The notes: a model not told the origin generated them from the letters alone. A DNA stretch of 37,880 nucleotides from Betaproteobacteria bacterium (GCA_016208425.1 JACQYA010000008.1:1-37880), one strand, 5' to 3'. Shown: positions 17,653-26,421, counted from the stretch's first letter. Numbers and translations: made by a program.

Positions 17653-17673
17653 GACATTGCAAGGAGCAGCACC

Positions 17674-18093
17674 ATGTCGTTCGGATCCTTCGACGAAGGC
17701 GGTCGCGCGCGGCCGATGGCCGAGATCAACACCACGCCGCTGGTCGACGTGATGCTGGTGCTGCTGGTCATCTTCATCATCACCGCACCGCTTTTCCACC
17801 AGGCGGTGCCCATCGACCTGCCGCGCGTCGATTCGGGCCGGCTCGACGATAAACCCCGGGTGGTCAGCCTGGCGCTGGACGGTAGCGGCGGTCTGTTTCT
17901 CGACGGCGCGCCGGCCAGCCGCGAGGCGGTTTATGCCCGCCTCGCCGAACTGGTTAAATTGGCCCCATCGCAGCCCGAACTCCACCTGCGCGCCGACCGC
18001 CTGACGCCTTATGAAAAGGTAGCCGACATCCTCGCCGTGGCGCAACGCGCCGGGGTGGCGAAAATTGCTTTTGTCACCGAAGCCACCCGCTAA
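17674..18093 (+). CDS. exbD: ExbD/TolR-family biopolymer transport protein
   Basis: A 139-residue protein with a short cytosolic N-terminus, a single helix at about 23-44 carrying the essential aspartate (Asp25 in TTPLVDVMLVLLVIF) and a periplasmic domain ending KIAFVTEA. It completes the ExbBD motor. It lies 21 bp after exbB and 36 bp before the receptor gene. Confidence 0.93.
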   Translation: MSFGSFDEGGRARPMAEINTTPLVDVMLVLLVIFIITAPLFHQAVPIDLPRVDSGRLDDKPRVVSLALDGSGGLFLDGAPASREAVYARLAELVKLAPSQPELHLRADRLTPYEKVADILAVAQRAGVAKIAFVTEATR

Positions 18094-18129
18094 AAAAACC
18101 GACCAACCCAAAAAATGGAGTCAGACGCC

Positions 18130-20562
18130 ATGATTCGCCAACCCGATGTGGTCGCGGCAAGCAATACCCGAAACCGGTTGTCGGCCGCCGTTGCGGCAAC
18201 GTTCGGCATTTTCTGTGCCGGCCATCTCGTCGCCGAGGAAAGCGAGGTCAAGCTCGGGGAAATGACCGTTTCGGCGGGCGCCGACAAACCTGCGACGCCG
18301 GCCAACGCGCCGAATACGGTGGAAAGCATCACCGCCAAGCAGATCGCCGAAAGCGTCAATTCGATGTCGTCGGCGGGTGCGCTGCTCTACCTGCCGAGCG
18401 TACATGTCCGCGAACGTTTCATCGGCGACGTGAACGGGGGGTTGGCGATACGCATGTACGGCGTCAATTCCAGCGCGGAAACGATGGTCTATGCGGACGG
18501 CCTGCTGCTCTCGAATTTCCTGACCAATAGCTGCTGCCCTGGCCCGCGCTGGGGCATGGTGCCGCAGGCGGCAATCGACCGGGTCGATGTCATGTACGGC
18601 CCGTTCTCCGCGCTTTATCCGGGAAACTCGGTCGGCGGCGTGGTGCTGATGACGACGCACATGCCCGACAAGTTTGAAGCGCACGCAAAGCTGGATGCCT
18701 TCGGCCAGAATTTCAAACTCTACGGAACGGACAAGAACTTTACCGGGGTGCATGGCGCCGCGACGCTGGGCGACAAGGTCGGCGACTGGTCGTTCTGGTT
18801 GAGCGGCGATCGCCTGGACAACCACAGCCATCCGACCGATTTCACGCCGGCCACCGCCAAGACGGGGGCTGCCGCCCCATTGGGGCAATACACCGTGGTT
18901 ACCGGCGCGCAATTCGACAACGATATCGCCAATAAAGCCCGGGTCACCACGGCCGCAACCAGCAGGGATCACACGGTGAAGAACGACGGCACGATCAAGC
19001 TGGCCTATGATTTTTCGCCGACGGTTCGCGCCACCTATACCTTGAACGTCTGGCAAAACACCTCCGATAAATTGATCGACAGCTATCTGAAGGACGTAGC
19101 GGGCAACACGATCTACGGTACCGGCACGACGGCAGGCCCTTACCGGTATGTGCGCATCGACGGCCGGGATTACTCGGTGACGGCGCCGAGCGTCAGCCAC
19201 GCCGACAGCGAATATCGCCTGCATGGGCTGGCGGTGAAATCGGCGAGCGGCGGAATATGGGATTGGGAGATCAATGCCAGCACTTTCAACCAGGTCAAGG
19301 ATGTCACCCGCGTCTCCTCGGGCAATTTCGGAACAACGCCCAGTGTCGATGCGACGGCCGGCACGATCGCCTTTGCCGACGGAACGGGGTGGCGGAATCT
19401 CGATCTGCGCGGTATCTGGCGACCCGATGGCAATCCGAAAAGCCGGCATCACATCAGTTTTGGCTTTCACACCGACACCTACACGACCCGATCGGATCAA
19501 TACGCCCTGGCGGCGGGAAATTGGGCGACCAGCGGTATCGGTGCGCTGAACACCAGTTCGCGCGGCGAAACTTCGACCGATGCGTTCTACGTGCAGGATG
19601 CCTGGCAGGTTTCGCCCGGCGTCAAACTGGTTTTCGGCGGACGCGAAGAGGTGTGGACGGCGTCGAACGGGAGCAACTTCGCCAACGGGACGAACGTCGG
19701 CTATCGGGACAATACCGTTCGCGCATTCTCGCCCAAGGCATCGCTTTCCTGGCAGGCGGCCCGCGATTGGACGCTGCGGAGTTCCTTTGGGCGCGGCGTG
19801 CGCTTCCCGACCGTCGGCGAGCTGTTCAAAAACGTCGGCATTACGGCGGTCGGCGGCGGTGCGGCGACTGCGGCGCAGATTGCCGGGTTTCCGGCGCCGT
19901 ATAACACCGCGCTGACCAACAACCCGAACCTCAAGCCGGAAACCGGCGACGGCTGGGAGTTTACCGCCGAACATTTTCTGGAGAACGGTGTCTGGCGGAC
20001 CTCGCTGTTCGGGGAGGAGAAGAAGGATGCGCTCGTTTCGCAGAGCGACATCACGACCTTGCCGGGGTTCAGCATCGGCAGCGTTCAGAATATCGACAAA
20101 GTCCGTTCCTACGGTATCGAAACATCCTTGCAGACCAGCGATATGGGGATACGCGGCCTCGATATTTCCGGCAGCGTGGCCTACGTCCATTCGCGGATTG
20201 CGAAAGATGTTGCGAACCCCGGGCTGGAGGGCACCGAGCTGCCGCTGGTGCCGGTCTGGCGCGCATCGATGCTGGGCGTCTACCATGCGTCGGATGCGCT
20301 TTCGGTCAGTCTGGGGTGGCGTTACAGCGGCAGGCAGCATAGCGGTCTCTACAACACGTCGACGCGGCAGTATCCCGACCCCAACCCGAACGTCTACGGC
20401 GGGCGCAGTTCTTTCAGCATCTTCGACGCCAAGGTCGTCTATAAAATCGCCCGGCAGTGGTCGGCCTCCGCCGGCATCGACAACATCGGCAATGCCAAAT
20501 ATTTCACCTTGTACCCTTATGCCCAGCGGACGTTTTTTGCCGGCGTGAAGTTCGACTACTGA
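18130..20562 (+). CDS. TonB-dependent outer-membrane receptor, substrate unknown
   Basis: About 810 residues: signal peptide to about 35, plug domain with NTVESITAKQIAESVN, the RMYGVNSSAETMVYADG segment and a YGPFSALYPGNSVGGVV hallmark, then a beta barrel ending in ...RTFFAGVKFDY with terminal aromatic. The start ATG 18130 has GGAG nine bases upstream; ATG 18115 lacks one. A Cys pair in SCCPGPRWG (about residues 134-142) within the plug is unusual for siderophore receptors. The GEMTVSAGADKP stretch is a TonB-box candidate region. Encoded with its own TonB-ExbB-ExbD. The substrate could be a metal complex, but no sequence motif settles it. Confidence 0.88.
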   Translation: MIRQPDVVAASNTRNRLSAAVAATFGIFCAGHLVAEESEVKLGEMTVSAGADKPATPANAPNTVESITAKQIAESVNSMSSAGALLYLPSVHVRERFIGDVNGGLAIRMYGVNSSAETMVYADGLLLSNFLTNSCCPGPRWGMVPQAAIDRVDVMYGPFSALYPGNSVGGVVLMTTHMPDKFEAHAKLDAFGQNFKLYGTDKNFTGVHGAATLGDKVGDWSFWLSGDRLDNHSHPTDFTPATAKTGAAAPLGQYTVVTGAQFDNDIANKARVTTAATSRDHTVKNDGTIKLAYDFSPTVRATYTLNVWQNTSDKLIDSYLKDVAGNTIYGTGTTAGPYRYVRIDGRDYSVTAPSVSHADSEYRLHGLAVKSASGGIWDWEINASTFNQVKDVTRVSSGNFGTTPSVDATAGTIAFADGTGWRNLDLRGIWRPDGNPKSRHHISFGFHTDTYTTRSDQYALAAGNWATSGIGALNTSSRGETSTDAFYVQDAWQVSPGVKLVFGGREEVWTASNGSNFANGTNVGYRDNTVRAFSPKASLSWQAARDWTLRSSFGRGVRFPTVGELFKNVGITAVGGGAATAAQIAGFPAPYNTALTNNPNLKPETGDGWEFTAEHFLENGVWRTSLFGEEKKDALVSQSDITTLPGFSIGSVQNIDKVRSYGIETSLQTSDMGIRGLDISGSVAYVHSRIAKDVANPGLEGTELPLVPVWRASMLGVYHASDALSVSLGWRYSGRQHSGLYNTSTRQYPDPNPNVYGGRSSFSIFDAKVVYKIARQWSASAGIDNIGNAKYFTLYPYAQRTFFAGVKFDY

Positions 20563-20573
20563 AAGAGGGCGCG

Positions 20574-21809
20574 ATGAATCGCAACCGTCGCAACTCCCGG
20601 TTTGGCGCCACCGTCTCGCTGGCTGCCCTGTTCTTTGGGCTGGCGGGCGCGGCGTTTGCCGCCGACATGGCGGCCACGCCGGGCATGGGCAAGAAAGCGA
20701 AAGTCGAGCTTGGTAGTTCGGCAGCGTTTGAACCGGGAGGATCTTTGCTCGCGGTGACCCAGCAGGGCGAGCATCTGTTGCTCTACCGCAGCAGCGATGA
20801 AGGCGCCAACTGGTCGGCTCCGGTTGTCGTCAACGCGCAGCCGGAAGCAATTTCGGCCGACGGCGAGAACCGTCCAAAAATCGCTTTTGCACACGATGGC
20901 GGCGTGCTGGTCTCGTGGACGAAGCCGCTCGGCAAGCCCAACACCGGGGAAATACGCCTGGCGCGCGCGGACGACGGCGAACATTTTTCCGCGCCGATCA
21001 CGGTGCATCGGGATCGCGCCGAAATCACGCACCGTTTCGAGTCGATGCTGGTAGCCCCCGACGGCAGGGTGCTGCTCGCCTGGATCGACAAGCGCGACCT
21101 GGAACAGGCAAAGGCGGCCAAAGCGGCCAAGGAGGCAAAAGAAGCGTATCGCGGCGCGGCGATCTATGCCGCCGTATCGACCGATGGCGGGCGCAGTTTC
21201 CAGCCGGAAAGAAAGCTGGCCGATCACTCTTGCGAGTGCTGCCGGCTGACCTCGGCGAACGATGCGGACGGCACGCCGCTCTTCATGTGGCGACACGTTT
21301 TTGCGCCGAACGAGCGCGATCACGCCATCGTCCGCGTCAAGCCCGATGGCTCACCGGAGGCGTTGCAGCGCGCCACCTTCGACCGCTGGAAAATCGACGG
21401 TTGCCCGCACCACGGCCCGTCGCTCGCCGTCGATGCCGCCGGTGTCCGGCATGCGGTCTGGTTCAACCGGAAGGACGGCGAAAGCCGCGTCTTCTACGGT
21501 CGTTTGGAGCCCGGCAAGGAAGAAACGACGGTGGCCGGGCAGCGAACGGTAGGCGGCGCGCGCGCCGAACACGCCGATCTGGCGGTGGCCGGGCGTCGCG
21601 TCGCGGTCGTCTGGAAAGAATTCGACGGCGAGCGCGCCCGGATATGGGCCGAGATGTCGGACGATGGCGGGCTGACCTTCCGCGCGCCGCAAATGCTGGC
21701 CGATTCCGCCGGCTCTTCCGACCAGCCCAGGGCGCTGGCGCGCGGCGCTACGCCTTACGTCTTTTGGCGCACCGAGCGCGAGGGAATGCGCGTTTTTTCG
21801 TTGCGGTAG
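20574..21809 (+). CDS. Secreted BNR/sialidase-like beta-propeller with CxCC and CPHHG motifs
   Basis: About 411 residues with a signal peptide (1-29) and several Asp-box repeats (SSDEGANW, STDGGRSFQ, SDDGGLTFR) of the sialidase/BNR propeller superfamily. Catalytic sialidase arginines were not identified, so glycosidase activity is doubtful. Two motifs stand out: SCECCR with cysteines at 220, 222 and 223, and CPHHG at 277-281; clustered Cys and His suggest a metal site. A lysine/alanine-rich insertion (AKAAKAAKEAKEA) precedes the first. It starts 11 bp after the receptor gene with an AGAGGG site, so the two belong together. Tentative role: periplasmic partner of the receptor, perhaps metal-related. 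Confidence 0.75.
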   Translation: MNRNRRNSRFGATVSLAALFFGLAGAAFAADMAATPGMGKKAKVELGSSAAFEPGGSLLAVTQQGEHLLLYRSSDEGANWSAPVVVNAQPEAISADGENRPKIAFAHDGGVLVSWTKPLGKPNTGEIRLARADDGEHFSAPITVHRDRAEITHRFESMLVAPDGRVLLAWIDKRDLEQAKAAKAAKEAKEAYRGAAIYAAVSTDGGRSFQPERKLADHSCECCRLTSANDADGTPLFMWRHVFAPNERDHAIVRVKPDGSPEALQRATFDRWKIDGCPHHGPSLAVDAAGVRHAVWFNRKDGESRVFYGRLEPGKEETTVAGQRTVGGARAEHADLAVAGRRVAVVWKEFDGERARIWAEMSDDGGLTFRAPQMLADSAGSSDQPRALARGATPYVFWRTEREGMRVFSLR

Positions 21810-21870
21810 CGTTGTACGCAGGCAGCAAAAGGAAATGTCGCAAACGATCTGGAAGTGGAACGGCCTTCAG

Positions 21871-21899
21871 TTGTCGCGTTACTGCTTTTCTGCAATACT
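21871..21899 (+). promoter_or_regulatory. Candidate promoter of the abrB-PIN pair
   Basis: TTGTCG and AATACT are separated by exactly 17 bases and each match the sigma-70 consensus at four of six positions. The -10 box ends seven bases before the abrB ATG, so a transcript from it would be nearly leaderless; no ribosome site is visible before that ATG. Confidence 0.35.
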
Positions 21900-21906
21900 G
21901 CCATTC

Positions 21907-22146
21907 ATGAAAACGACACTGACGATCACCGGGCGTGGCGTCATCACGCTCCCGGCTCAATTTCGCAAGGCGCTCGGCATCTCTGCGGCGGATCAACTGA
22001 TCGCGGAGACAACTCCCGAAGGCATTTTGTTGCGACCTGCCGTGACCTTGCCCATCGAGCTCTATAGCGATGAGCGCTTGAATGAATTTGAAGAGGCCGA
22101 AGCCCGGTTGGCTGCCGTGCTGAACCAAAAAGCAAAATCGAACTGA
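21907..22146 (+). CDS. AbrB/SpoVT-type antitoxin
   Basis: A 79-residue protein with an N-terminal swapped-hairpin DNA-binding domain, MKTTLTITGRGVITLPAQFR followed by KALGISAADQLIAETTPEGILLRP, and a helical C-terminal tail (DERLNEFEEAEARLAAVLNQK) that would wrap the toxin. Four bases separate it from the PIN gene. Start ATG 21907 gives the family start. Antitoxin and autorepressor by family knowledge. Confidence 0.85.
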   Translation: MKTTLTITGRGVITLPAQFRKALGISAADQLIAETTPEGILLRPAVTLPIELYSDERLNEFEEAEARLAAVLNQKAKSN

Positions 22147-22150
22147 CGCG

Positions 22151-22561
22151 GTGCGGATCTTCCTGGACGCCAACATCCTTTTCTCGGCAGCCCGGTCTGA
22201 TGGCGCGGCCAGGCAACTGCTCGCGCTCGCCGAGGCGGCCGGACATGAACTATGGGCGGATGCTTATGTGTTCGAGGAAGCGCGGCGCAATCTCGCCGCA
22301 AAAACACCCAGCGGTCTTCCCGTGCTGAACGCGATGGCCGACAGGATCAAGATCGGCGGCATGAGTTCCAGCAACTTGCTGCTGCCCGATACGGTTGACC
22401 TGCCAGAGAAAGACCGGCCGGTGCTTGCCGCCGCCATTCTGCACCGCTGCGCCATCCTGGTCACTGGCGACCGTACTCATTTCGACCCGCTCTACGGAAA
22501 GATAATCGGGGGCGTGACGGCACTCTCGCCCGCGATGCTGGCCGAAACCGTATTGGGCTAG
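22151..22561 (+). CDS. PIN-domain ribonuclease toxin
   Basis: A 136-residue PIN domain beginning with GTG: MRIFLDANILFSAARS with the first catalytic aspartate at 6, a glutamate in VFEEARRN, EKDRPVLAAAI with the third acidic residue, and TGDRTHFDPLYGK. The set of acidic residues is complete, so Mg-dependent RNA cleavage is expected. Paired with the AbrB-type antitoxin as a type II system. It is larger and differently arranged than classical VapC and fits the PIN_3 group. Confidence 0.82.
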   Translation: MRIFLDANILFSAARSDGAARQLLALAEAAGHELWADAYVFEEARRNLAAKTPSGLPVLNAMADRIKIGGMSSSNLLLPDTVDLPEKDRPVLAAAILHRCAILVTGDRTHFDPLYGKIIGGVTALSPAMLAETVLG

Positions 22562-22650
22562 AAAGCTTTGCCCTTGTCGCTCTTTCCGATCATGGTCGCG
22601 GTGGCGCACCGGGCTGCGCATTGACGAGTGGTAGTTTGCAGCGATGAGGT

Positions 22651-22918
22651 TCAGACCGGAAAGAACGCCCTGAGCACCAGCATGACCATGCCGCCGACGA
22701 TGATGCCAAGCATCCATTTGATCGCCTTGAATTCTCCCTCGAATTCAATCAACTTGCGCTCGATACGCTCAATATCCACGGGTCGCCAGCGTGGAATCCA
22801 GCGCTTGGGGCAGGATTTCTTGCTGCGCACGAACAAACGCCTCCGCTTGCAAGGGCGGCACACCGGCGGACTCGAGGTCTTTGACGAATTTATGAGTATC
22901 GAATGTGATGGTAGTCAT
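22651..22918 (-). pseudogene. DUF1640 (CCDC90-like) coiled-coil membrane protein, single-base frameshift
   Basis: From ATG 22918 the frame reads MTTITFDTHKFVKDLESAG...LATRGY and stops; removing one base of the doublet at 22776-22777 continues it as ATRDIERIERKLIEFEGEFK, then a helix (AIKWMLGIIVGGMVMLVLRAFF) and stop at 22651. Joined, it is an 88-residue DUF1640 protein: N-terminal domain, short coiled coil, one C-terminal membrane helix. Such proteins are common in Rhodocyclales, often near toxin-antitoxin genes, with no known function. The extra G may be genuine decay or a sequencing error. Confidence 0.75.
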
Positions 22919-22923
22919 GCTGC

Positions 22924-22935
22924 GGACTATAGTCC
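22924..22935. promoter_or_regulatory. GGACTATAGTCC palindrome before the DUF1640 frame
   Basis: A perfect 12-bp palindrome six bases upstream of the DUF1640 ATG. Read on the minus strand it contains TATAGT, a -10-like box so close to the ATG that a transcript would be leaderless. Its core ACTATAGT is the same octamer repeated at 9606-9627. Confidence 0.4.
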
Positions 22936-23086
22936 ACTTGGCCGCTGCACGTAAACCACACCCTTGTTCACGGAGGGAAAAGCAGGGGGCACGGTCTTCT
23001 GTCTCGACGCTTCGCGGGGCTGCGGGGGCGGGTTCGGAAAGCCAAATTCCACGCGGGTCTTCGACCTGCTGCTACTGATAGACAGG

Positions 23087-23245
23087 TCAGCGCCCGCCTT
23101 TGCTGCCACCCTTATCCCATCCGTAGCGCACCGTCCGCTGCCAGCGCGAATCTTTTTGCGCCAGCGCGTCAGGAATAGCGGGCGCCGGACGCGGGGTCGG
23201 CGCTTTGGGTGCGGGCTTGGCGGGTGGTTTGGGCTTGCCGGTCAT
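23087..23245 (-). CDS. Small proline/alanine/lysine-rich protein downstream of flgT
   Basis: A 52-codon frame beginning MTGKPKPPAKPAPKAPTPRP and ending WDKGGSKGGR lies 19 bp after the flgT stop on the same strand. The composition is low-complexity, with PAP/KP repeats, and no domain was recognised. A further 60-codon frame (22927-23109, GTG start, ISSSRSKTRVEFGFPNPPPQ) overlaps its end; it has no recognised homology and weak start signals. The 22919-23086 stretch otherwise holds nothing clear. The gene might be a periplasm-spanning linker, or a chance frame in GC-rich DNA. Confidence 0.35.
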   Translation of the reverse strand: MTGKPKPPAKPAPKAPTPRPAPAIPDALAQKDSRWQRTVRYGWDKGGSKGGR

Positions 23246-23264
23246 AACGTGCGGGCTGGGGGCG

Positions 23265-24419
23265 CTATTGCGCGTAAAGAATATCCCCGGGCTTGACTGC
23301 CAGCCCTGCGGGGATGTCATTGATTTCGATGACCGAGAAGCGCGGGTAGACCGCGCGAATGCTCGCCGAGGCGTGTATTTTCTTCTCCTTGCCGAGCACC
23401 AGGCCATTTATCCCGTGGATGGGCGGCTCTTTCCAGTTGTGCAGGTTGAGCGTATCGCCTGCCGCCAGGCCCGATTCCGCTCCGCTATCGATATGGATCT
23501 GCTTGCCGGCCACCTTCAAGACGCGGGCGCTAAAAGGCAGGCAAGCCGCCTGCGCCTCCGCCCAAGCGGCGATGTCTTCGAGCAGTGCCCCCCAAACCTT
23601 GCCAAAATCGGTCTTGTAAAACTCGTCGGTTCCGATGGATGGTTTCGGCGTCAGCAAAACGGAGCCCTCGGCCTCCCGAACAAAACTGCTTTTCGCCAGC
23701 ACTTCTCCGTTGACCCCATCATGGAGAAACGCTTCGATCTCGATCCGGCGCGCGCTGGGCGACCATGACCAGCCTTTCAATCCGAAATCGCGATACACCC
23801 CCGACAGAATGTATTGCGCGCGGAAGTTCTTCGATAGCGAAGAAAATGGCGTCTCGGTATCACCGGGCGCCAGATTGGGTTCCGGCGCTCTGCTCGGGGA
23901 AACGTAGGGAAACGCGGAGCTGCTGAAATCCGACAGCAAGCGCCGCCGCTGTTTGATTTTCCGCGAAAGTTCGACAGCGCTTGCCTGGCTCGGCCGGCCC
24001 GCTTCGGTCTTCAGCTTTTGTTCGGGAAACTCCATCGCAAAGCCGGTAACGAGCAGCCGGTTCGTATAGGCCCCACGGCAGGTAGGCTGGCATCCGGCTC
24101 CCTCGCTGACCGTGACGCTGAGCGCCACGGTCAGTTCGTTGCCCTGCACCCGTTCCGAAACCGGCTGCGCGTTTTCCGTACAGGCCGAACTTCTCAGTTG
24201 CACCGTGTCGTAGACGGCATCGGGGCGAACCAGCGAAGTCGAGCTGACGCTTGCGCTTTTCAGCTCGGCGGCCCGCGCTAAGGCGCGACGTGTCGCGAGT
24301 TCCCGGGCTTGCCCAAGGTCGCCACCGATCACCGGGGCGCTGCCTTCGACGACCAGATCATCGCCCCAGGCCGGCAGCGCCACACCGAGAAAAATCAGCC
24401 AGATACTTGCTTTGAGCAT
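23265..24419 (-). CDS. flgT: Flagellar assembly protein T (H-ring component)
   Basis: A 384-residue periplasmic protein with a signal peptide (1-19, LIFLGVALPAWG), an N-terminal domain starting VVEGSAPVIGGDLGQARELATRRAL, a middle domain and a C-terminal SH3-like domain (FSARVLKVAGKQIHIDSGAE; KPGDILYAQ). The order and length match Vibrio FlgT (377 residues), which builds the H ring around the flagellar basal body. The start ATG 24419 gives the signal peptide; the frame is open upstream into flgP but unsupported. It follows flgP by 22 bp. No other flagellar genes are in the window. Confidence 0.85.
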   Translation of the reverse strand: MLKASIWLIFLGVALPAWGDDLVVEGSAPVIGGDLGQARELATRRALARAAELKSASVSSTSLVRPDAVYDTVQLRSSACTENAQPVSERVQGNELTVALSVTVSEGAGCQPTCRGAYTNRLLVTGFAMEFPEQKLKTEAGRPSQASAVELSRKIKQRRRLLSDFSSSAFPYVSPSRAPEPNLAPGDTETPFSSLSKNFRAQYILSGVYRDFGLKGWSWSPSARRIEIEAFLHDGVNGEVLAKSSFVREAEGSVLLTPKPSIGTDEFYKTDFGKVWGALLEDIAAWAEAQAACLPFSARVLKVAGKQIHIDSGAESGLAAGDTLNLHNWKEPPIHGINGLVLGKEKKIHASASIRAVYPRFSVIEINDIPAGLAVKPGDILYAQ

Positions 24420-24441
24420 ACCCGGAAACGGTTCGCCGAAT

Positions 24442-25035
24442 CTAGTTGCTGATGTAATTGGCGCTGGAAACGGAACACCCCGGCGCCTGGCAAGCGGCGG
24501 GAGCGCTTGAGCGAACCGCGCTGCCGCCCTGCCGGCGCAAGGTGTCGAGAAATTGCTGGGACAGTTCGATCTCGACCGTCGTTTCGACATTGCCGTCGGC
24601 AACCGTGGCCGTATTGACGACCCGCGCGCCACGAATGAAGGCATCGACATAAGAACGCGCATTGTCATTCTGGGTGGCGAACGCCGACACGGCCGTGTTG
24701 CCCAAGATGCGGAACCCATAAACCTGCTCGGCCAGATTGCGGTAGGCGTCGACCTGGGCGGCGCGCATGGCCATCAGCTTTTGCTGCCCCGGCGTGTATT
24801 GCGCGTAATTGCCCGGAGCGCCGTACCCCACCGCCGATAGCTTGACCGGAACCGCCGGAGCGCCGCGCGGCGGACAGGCCGCCTCACCACACGCCAGAAA
24901 TGTCGTTACCGTCTCGGTGGTGGTAGTGGTGACCACTTTTTCGGCTTCGCAGCACGGGGTGGCGCACCCTGAAAGAACTCCGGCAATCAGCGCAAGCCCG
25001 ACGAGCTTGCTTGCAAATGGCGGGGCAAATGACAT
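24442..25035 (-). CDS. flgP: FlgP-like outer-membrane lipoprotein (LPP20 family)
   Basis: A 197-residue lipoprotein with lipobox LSGC (Cys24) after a hydrophobic signal (LVGLALIAGV), a threonine-rich linker (TTTTTETVTT), then an LPP20 domain with QQKLMAMRAAQVDAYRNLAEQVYGFRI and a second strand-rich half ending VETTVEIELSQQFLDTL. FlgP of Vibrio and Campylobacter is an LPP20 lipoprotein that stabilises flagellar disk/ring structures. Coupling with flgT and a FliA-type promoter upstream strongly support this reading. CAGGAG lies seven bases before ATG 25035. FlgO, the usual third member, is absent. Confidence 0.8.
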   Translation of the reverse strand: MSFAPPFASKLVGLALIAGVLSGCATPCCEAEKVVTTTTTETVTTFLACGEAACPPRGAPAVPVKLSAVGYGAPGNYAQYTPGQQKLMAMRAAQVDAYRNLAEQVYGFRILGNTAVSAFATQNDNARSYVDAFIRGARVVNTATVADGNVETTVEIELSQQFLDTLRRQGGSAVRSSAPAACQAPGCSVSSANYISN

Positions 25036-25078
25036 TTCGGACTCCTGCAGGAATACGGGACGGGTTTCGGGGTAGGCT

Positions 25079-25105
25079 TGATCGGCGGATCTTAAAATAA
25101 CTTCG
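25079..25105 (-). promoter_or_regulatory. FliA (sigma-28) promoter of flgP-flgT
   Basis: On the minus strand CGAAGTTA, an 11-base spacer, and GCCGATCA match the flagellar consensus TAAAGTTT-N11-GCCGATAA at 5 of 8 and 7 of 8 positions with exact spacing. The start of transcription would fall about 37 bases before the flgP ATG. Confidence 0.7.
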
Positions 25106-25265
25106 GGTGTTCTTTTGTCGGCGGGTGATTGTATATGACCCTTAAAACACGCGCCCTGGTTTCGACCGAAATAGCCCTCCCCGGATCTTTCGGAAGCGCC
25201 GACGGCAAGTGAGTTCCGGGCGCTATGATAAACTTCCCGCCCATTCCCACGCCACCGAGAACCCC

Positions 25266-26366
25266 ATGTCCGGCAACATTTTTGGCACCTTGTTTACCGT
25301 CAGCTCTTTCGGCGAATCGCACGGCCCGGCAATCGGTTGCGTCGTGGACGGCTGTCCGCCGGGGCTGGAGATCTGCGAAGCGGATATCCAGGCCGAGCTG
25401 GACCGGCGCAAGCCGGGGACTTCGCGCCACGTCACGCAACGGCGCGAGCCGGACACGGTCGAAATCCTCTCGGGTGTGTTCGCGGGCAAGACGACCGGCA
25501 CGCCGATCGGCCTCTTGATCCGCAACCAGGATCAGCGCAGCAAGGATTACGGCAATATCGCCGAAACGTTTCGGCCGGGGCATGCCGACTACGTTTACAC
25601 GCAGAAATACGGCTTTCGCGACTATCGCGGCGGCGGCCGTTCGTCGGCGCGCGAGACGGCGGTGCGCGTCGCGGCCGGGGCGATCGCGCGCAAGTGGCTG
25701 CGCGAGCGTTACGGCGTGACGATACGCGGCTGGATGAGCCAGCTCGGGCCGATCATCGTCCCCTTCGCCGATGCCGGGCAGATCGCCGAAAACGCTTTTT
25801 TCGCGCCGAACGCGGCCATCGTTCCCCGGCTTGAGGAATACATGGACGAGCTGCGCAAGGCCGGCGATTCGGTCGGCGCGCAAATCACCGTCACGGCGAG
25901 CGGCGTGCCGCCGGGCTGGGGCGAACCGGTTTATGACCGCCTCGATGCGGAAATCGCCTACGCGATGATGGGCATCAACGCGGTCAAGGGCGTCGAGATC
26001 GGCGCCGGGTTCGCCAGCATCGCGCAGAAGGGCAGCGAGCACGGCGACGAAATGACGCCGCAGGGGTTTTTGAGCAACCACGCCGGCGGCGTGCTCGGCG
26101 GCATCTCGACCGGGCAGGACATCGTGGTGAACATGGCGATCAAGCCGACCTCGAGCATCCGTCTGCCGCGCCGCTCGGTAAATCTGGCCGGCGGGCCGTC
26201 GATAGTCGAAACGCATGGCCGTCACGACCCCTGCGTCGGCATCCGCGCAACCCCGATTGCCGAGGCGATGCTGGCGCTGGTGCTGGTCGACCACGCGCTG
26301 CGCCACCGCGCACAATGTGGCGATGTCGCCTGTCAGACACCGCTCATTCCCGGGAAAATCGCGTAA
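25266..26366 (+). CDS. aroC: Chorismate synthase
   Basis: The 366-residue enzyme makes chorismate from 5-enolpyruvylshikimate-3-phosphate using reduced FMN, the last step of the shikimate pathway. Signatures are [12 protein letters not shown] (13-24), the RPGHADYVY region (103-111), [10 protein letters not shown] (121-130) and the C-terminal [14 protein letters not shown]. Length is normal. ATG 25266 gives the family start [10 protein letters not shown]. It is divergent from flgP; a TATGAT box lies 37 bases upstream, but no matching -35. Confidence 0.97.
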   Translation: MSGNIFGTLFTVSSFGESHGPAIGCVVDGCPPGLEICEADIQAELDRRKPGTSRHVTQRREPDTVEILSGVFAGKTTGTPIGLLIRNQDQRSKDYGNIAETFRPGHADYVYTQKYGFRDYRGGGRSSARETAVRVAAGAIARKWLRERYGVTIRGWMSQLGPIIVPFADAGQIAENAFFAPNAAIVPRLEEYMDELRKAGDSVGAQITVTASGVPPGWGEPVYDRLDAEIAYAMMGINAVKGVEIGAGFASIAQKGSEHGDEMTPQGFLSNHAGGVLGGISTGQDIVVNMAIKPTSSIRLPRRSVNLAGGPSIVETHGRHDPCVGIRATPIAEAMLALVLVDHALRHRAQCGDVACQTPLIPGKIA

Positions 26367-26421
26367 AATTCAAACTTTTTGCCGCCAGAATGGCGGGAAT
26401 CGCCGCACGAGGGAGCACAAA

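Noticed and set aside
18121-20340. A 739-codon minus-strand frame opposite the TonB-dependent receptor
   Set aside because: Antisense shadow of a receptor with clear plug and barrel; no start signal or homology.
20574-21809. Reading the BNR protein as a true sialidase
   Set aside because: Asp-boxes show the fold, but the arginine triad and FRIP motif are not recognisable and the Cys/His motifs and TonB context suggest another role.
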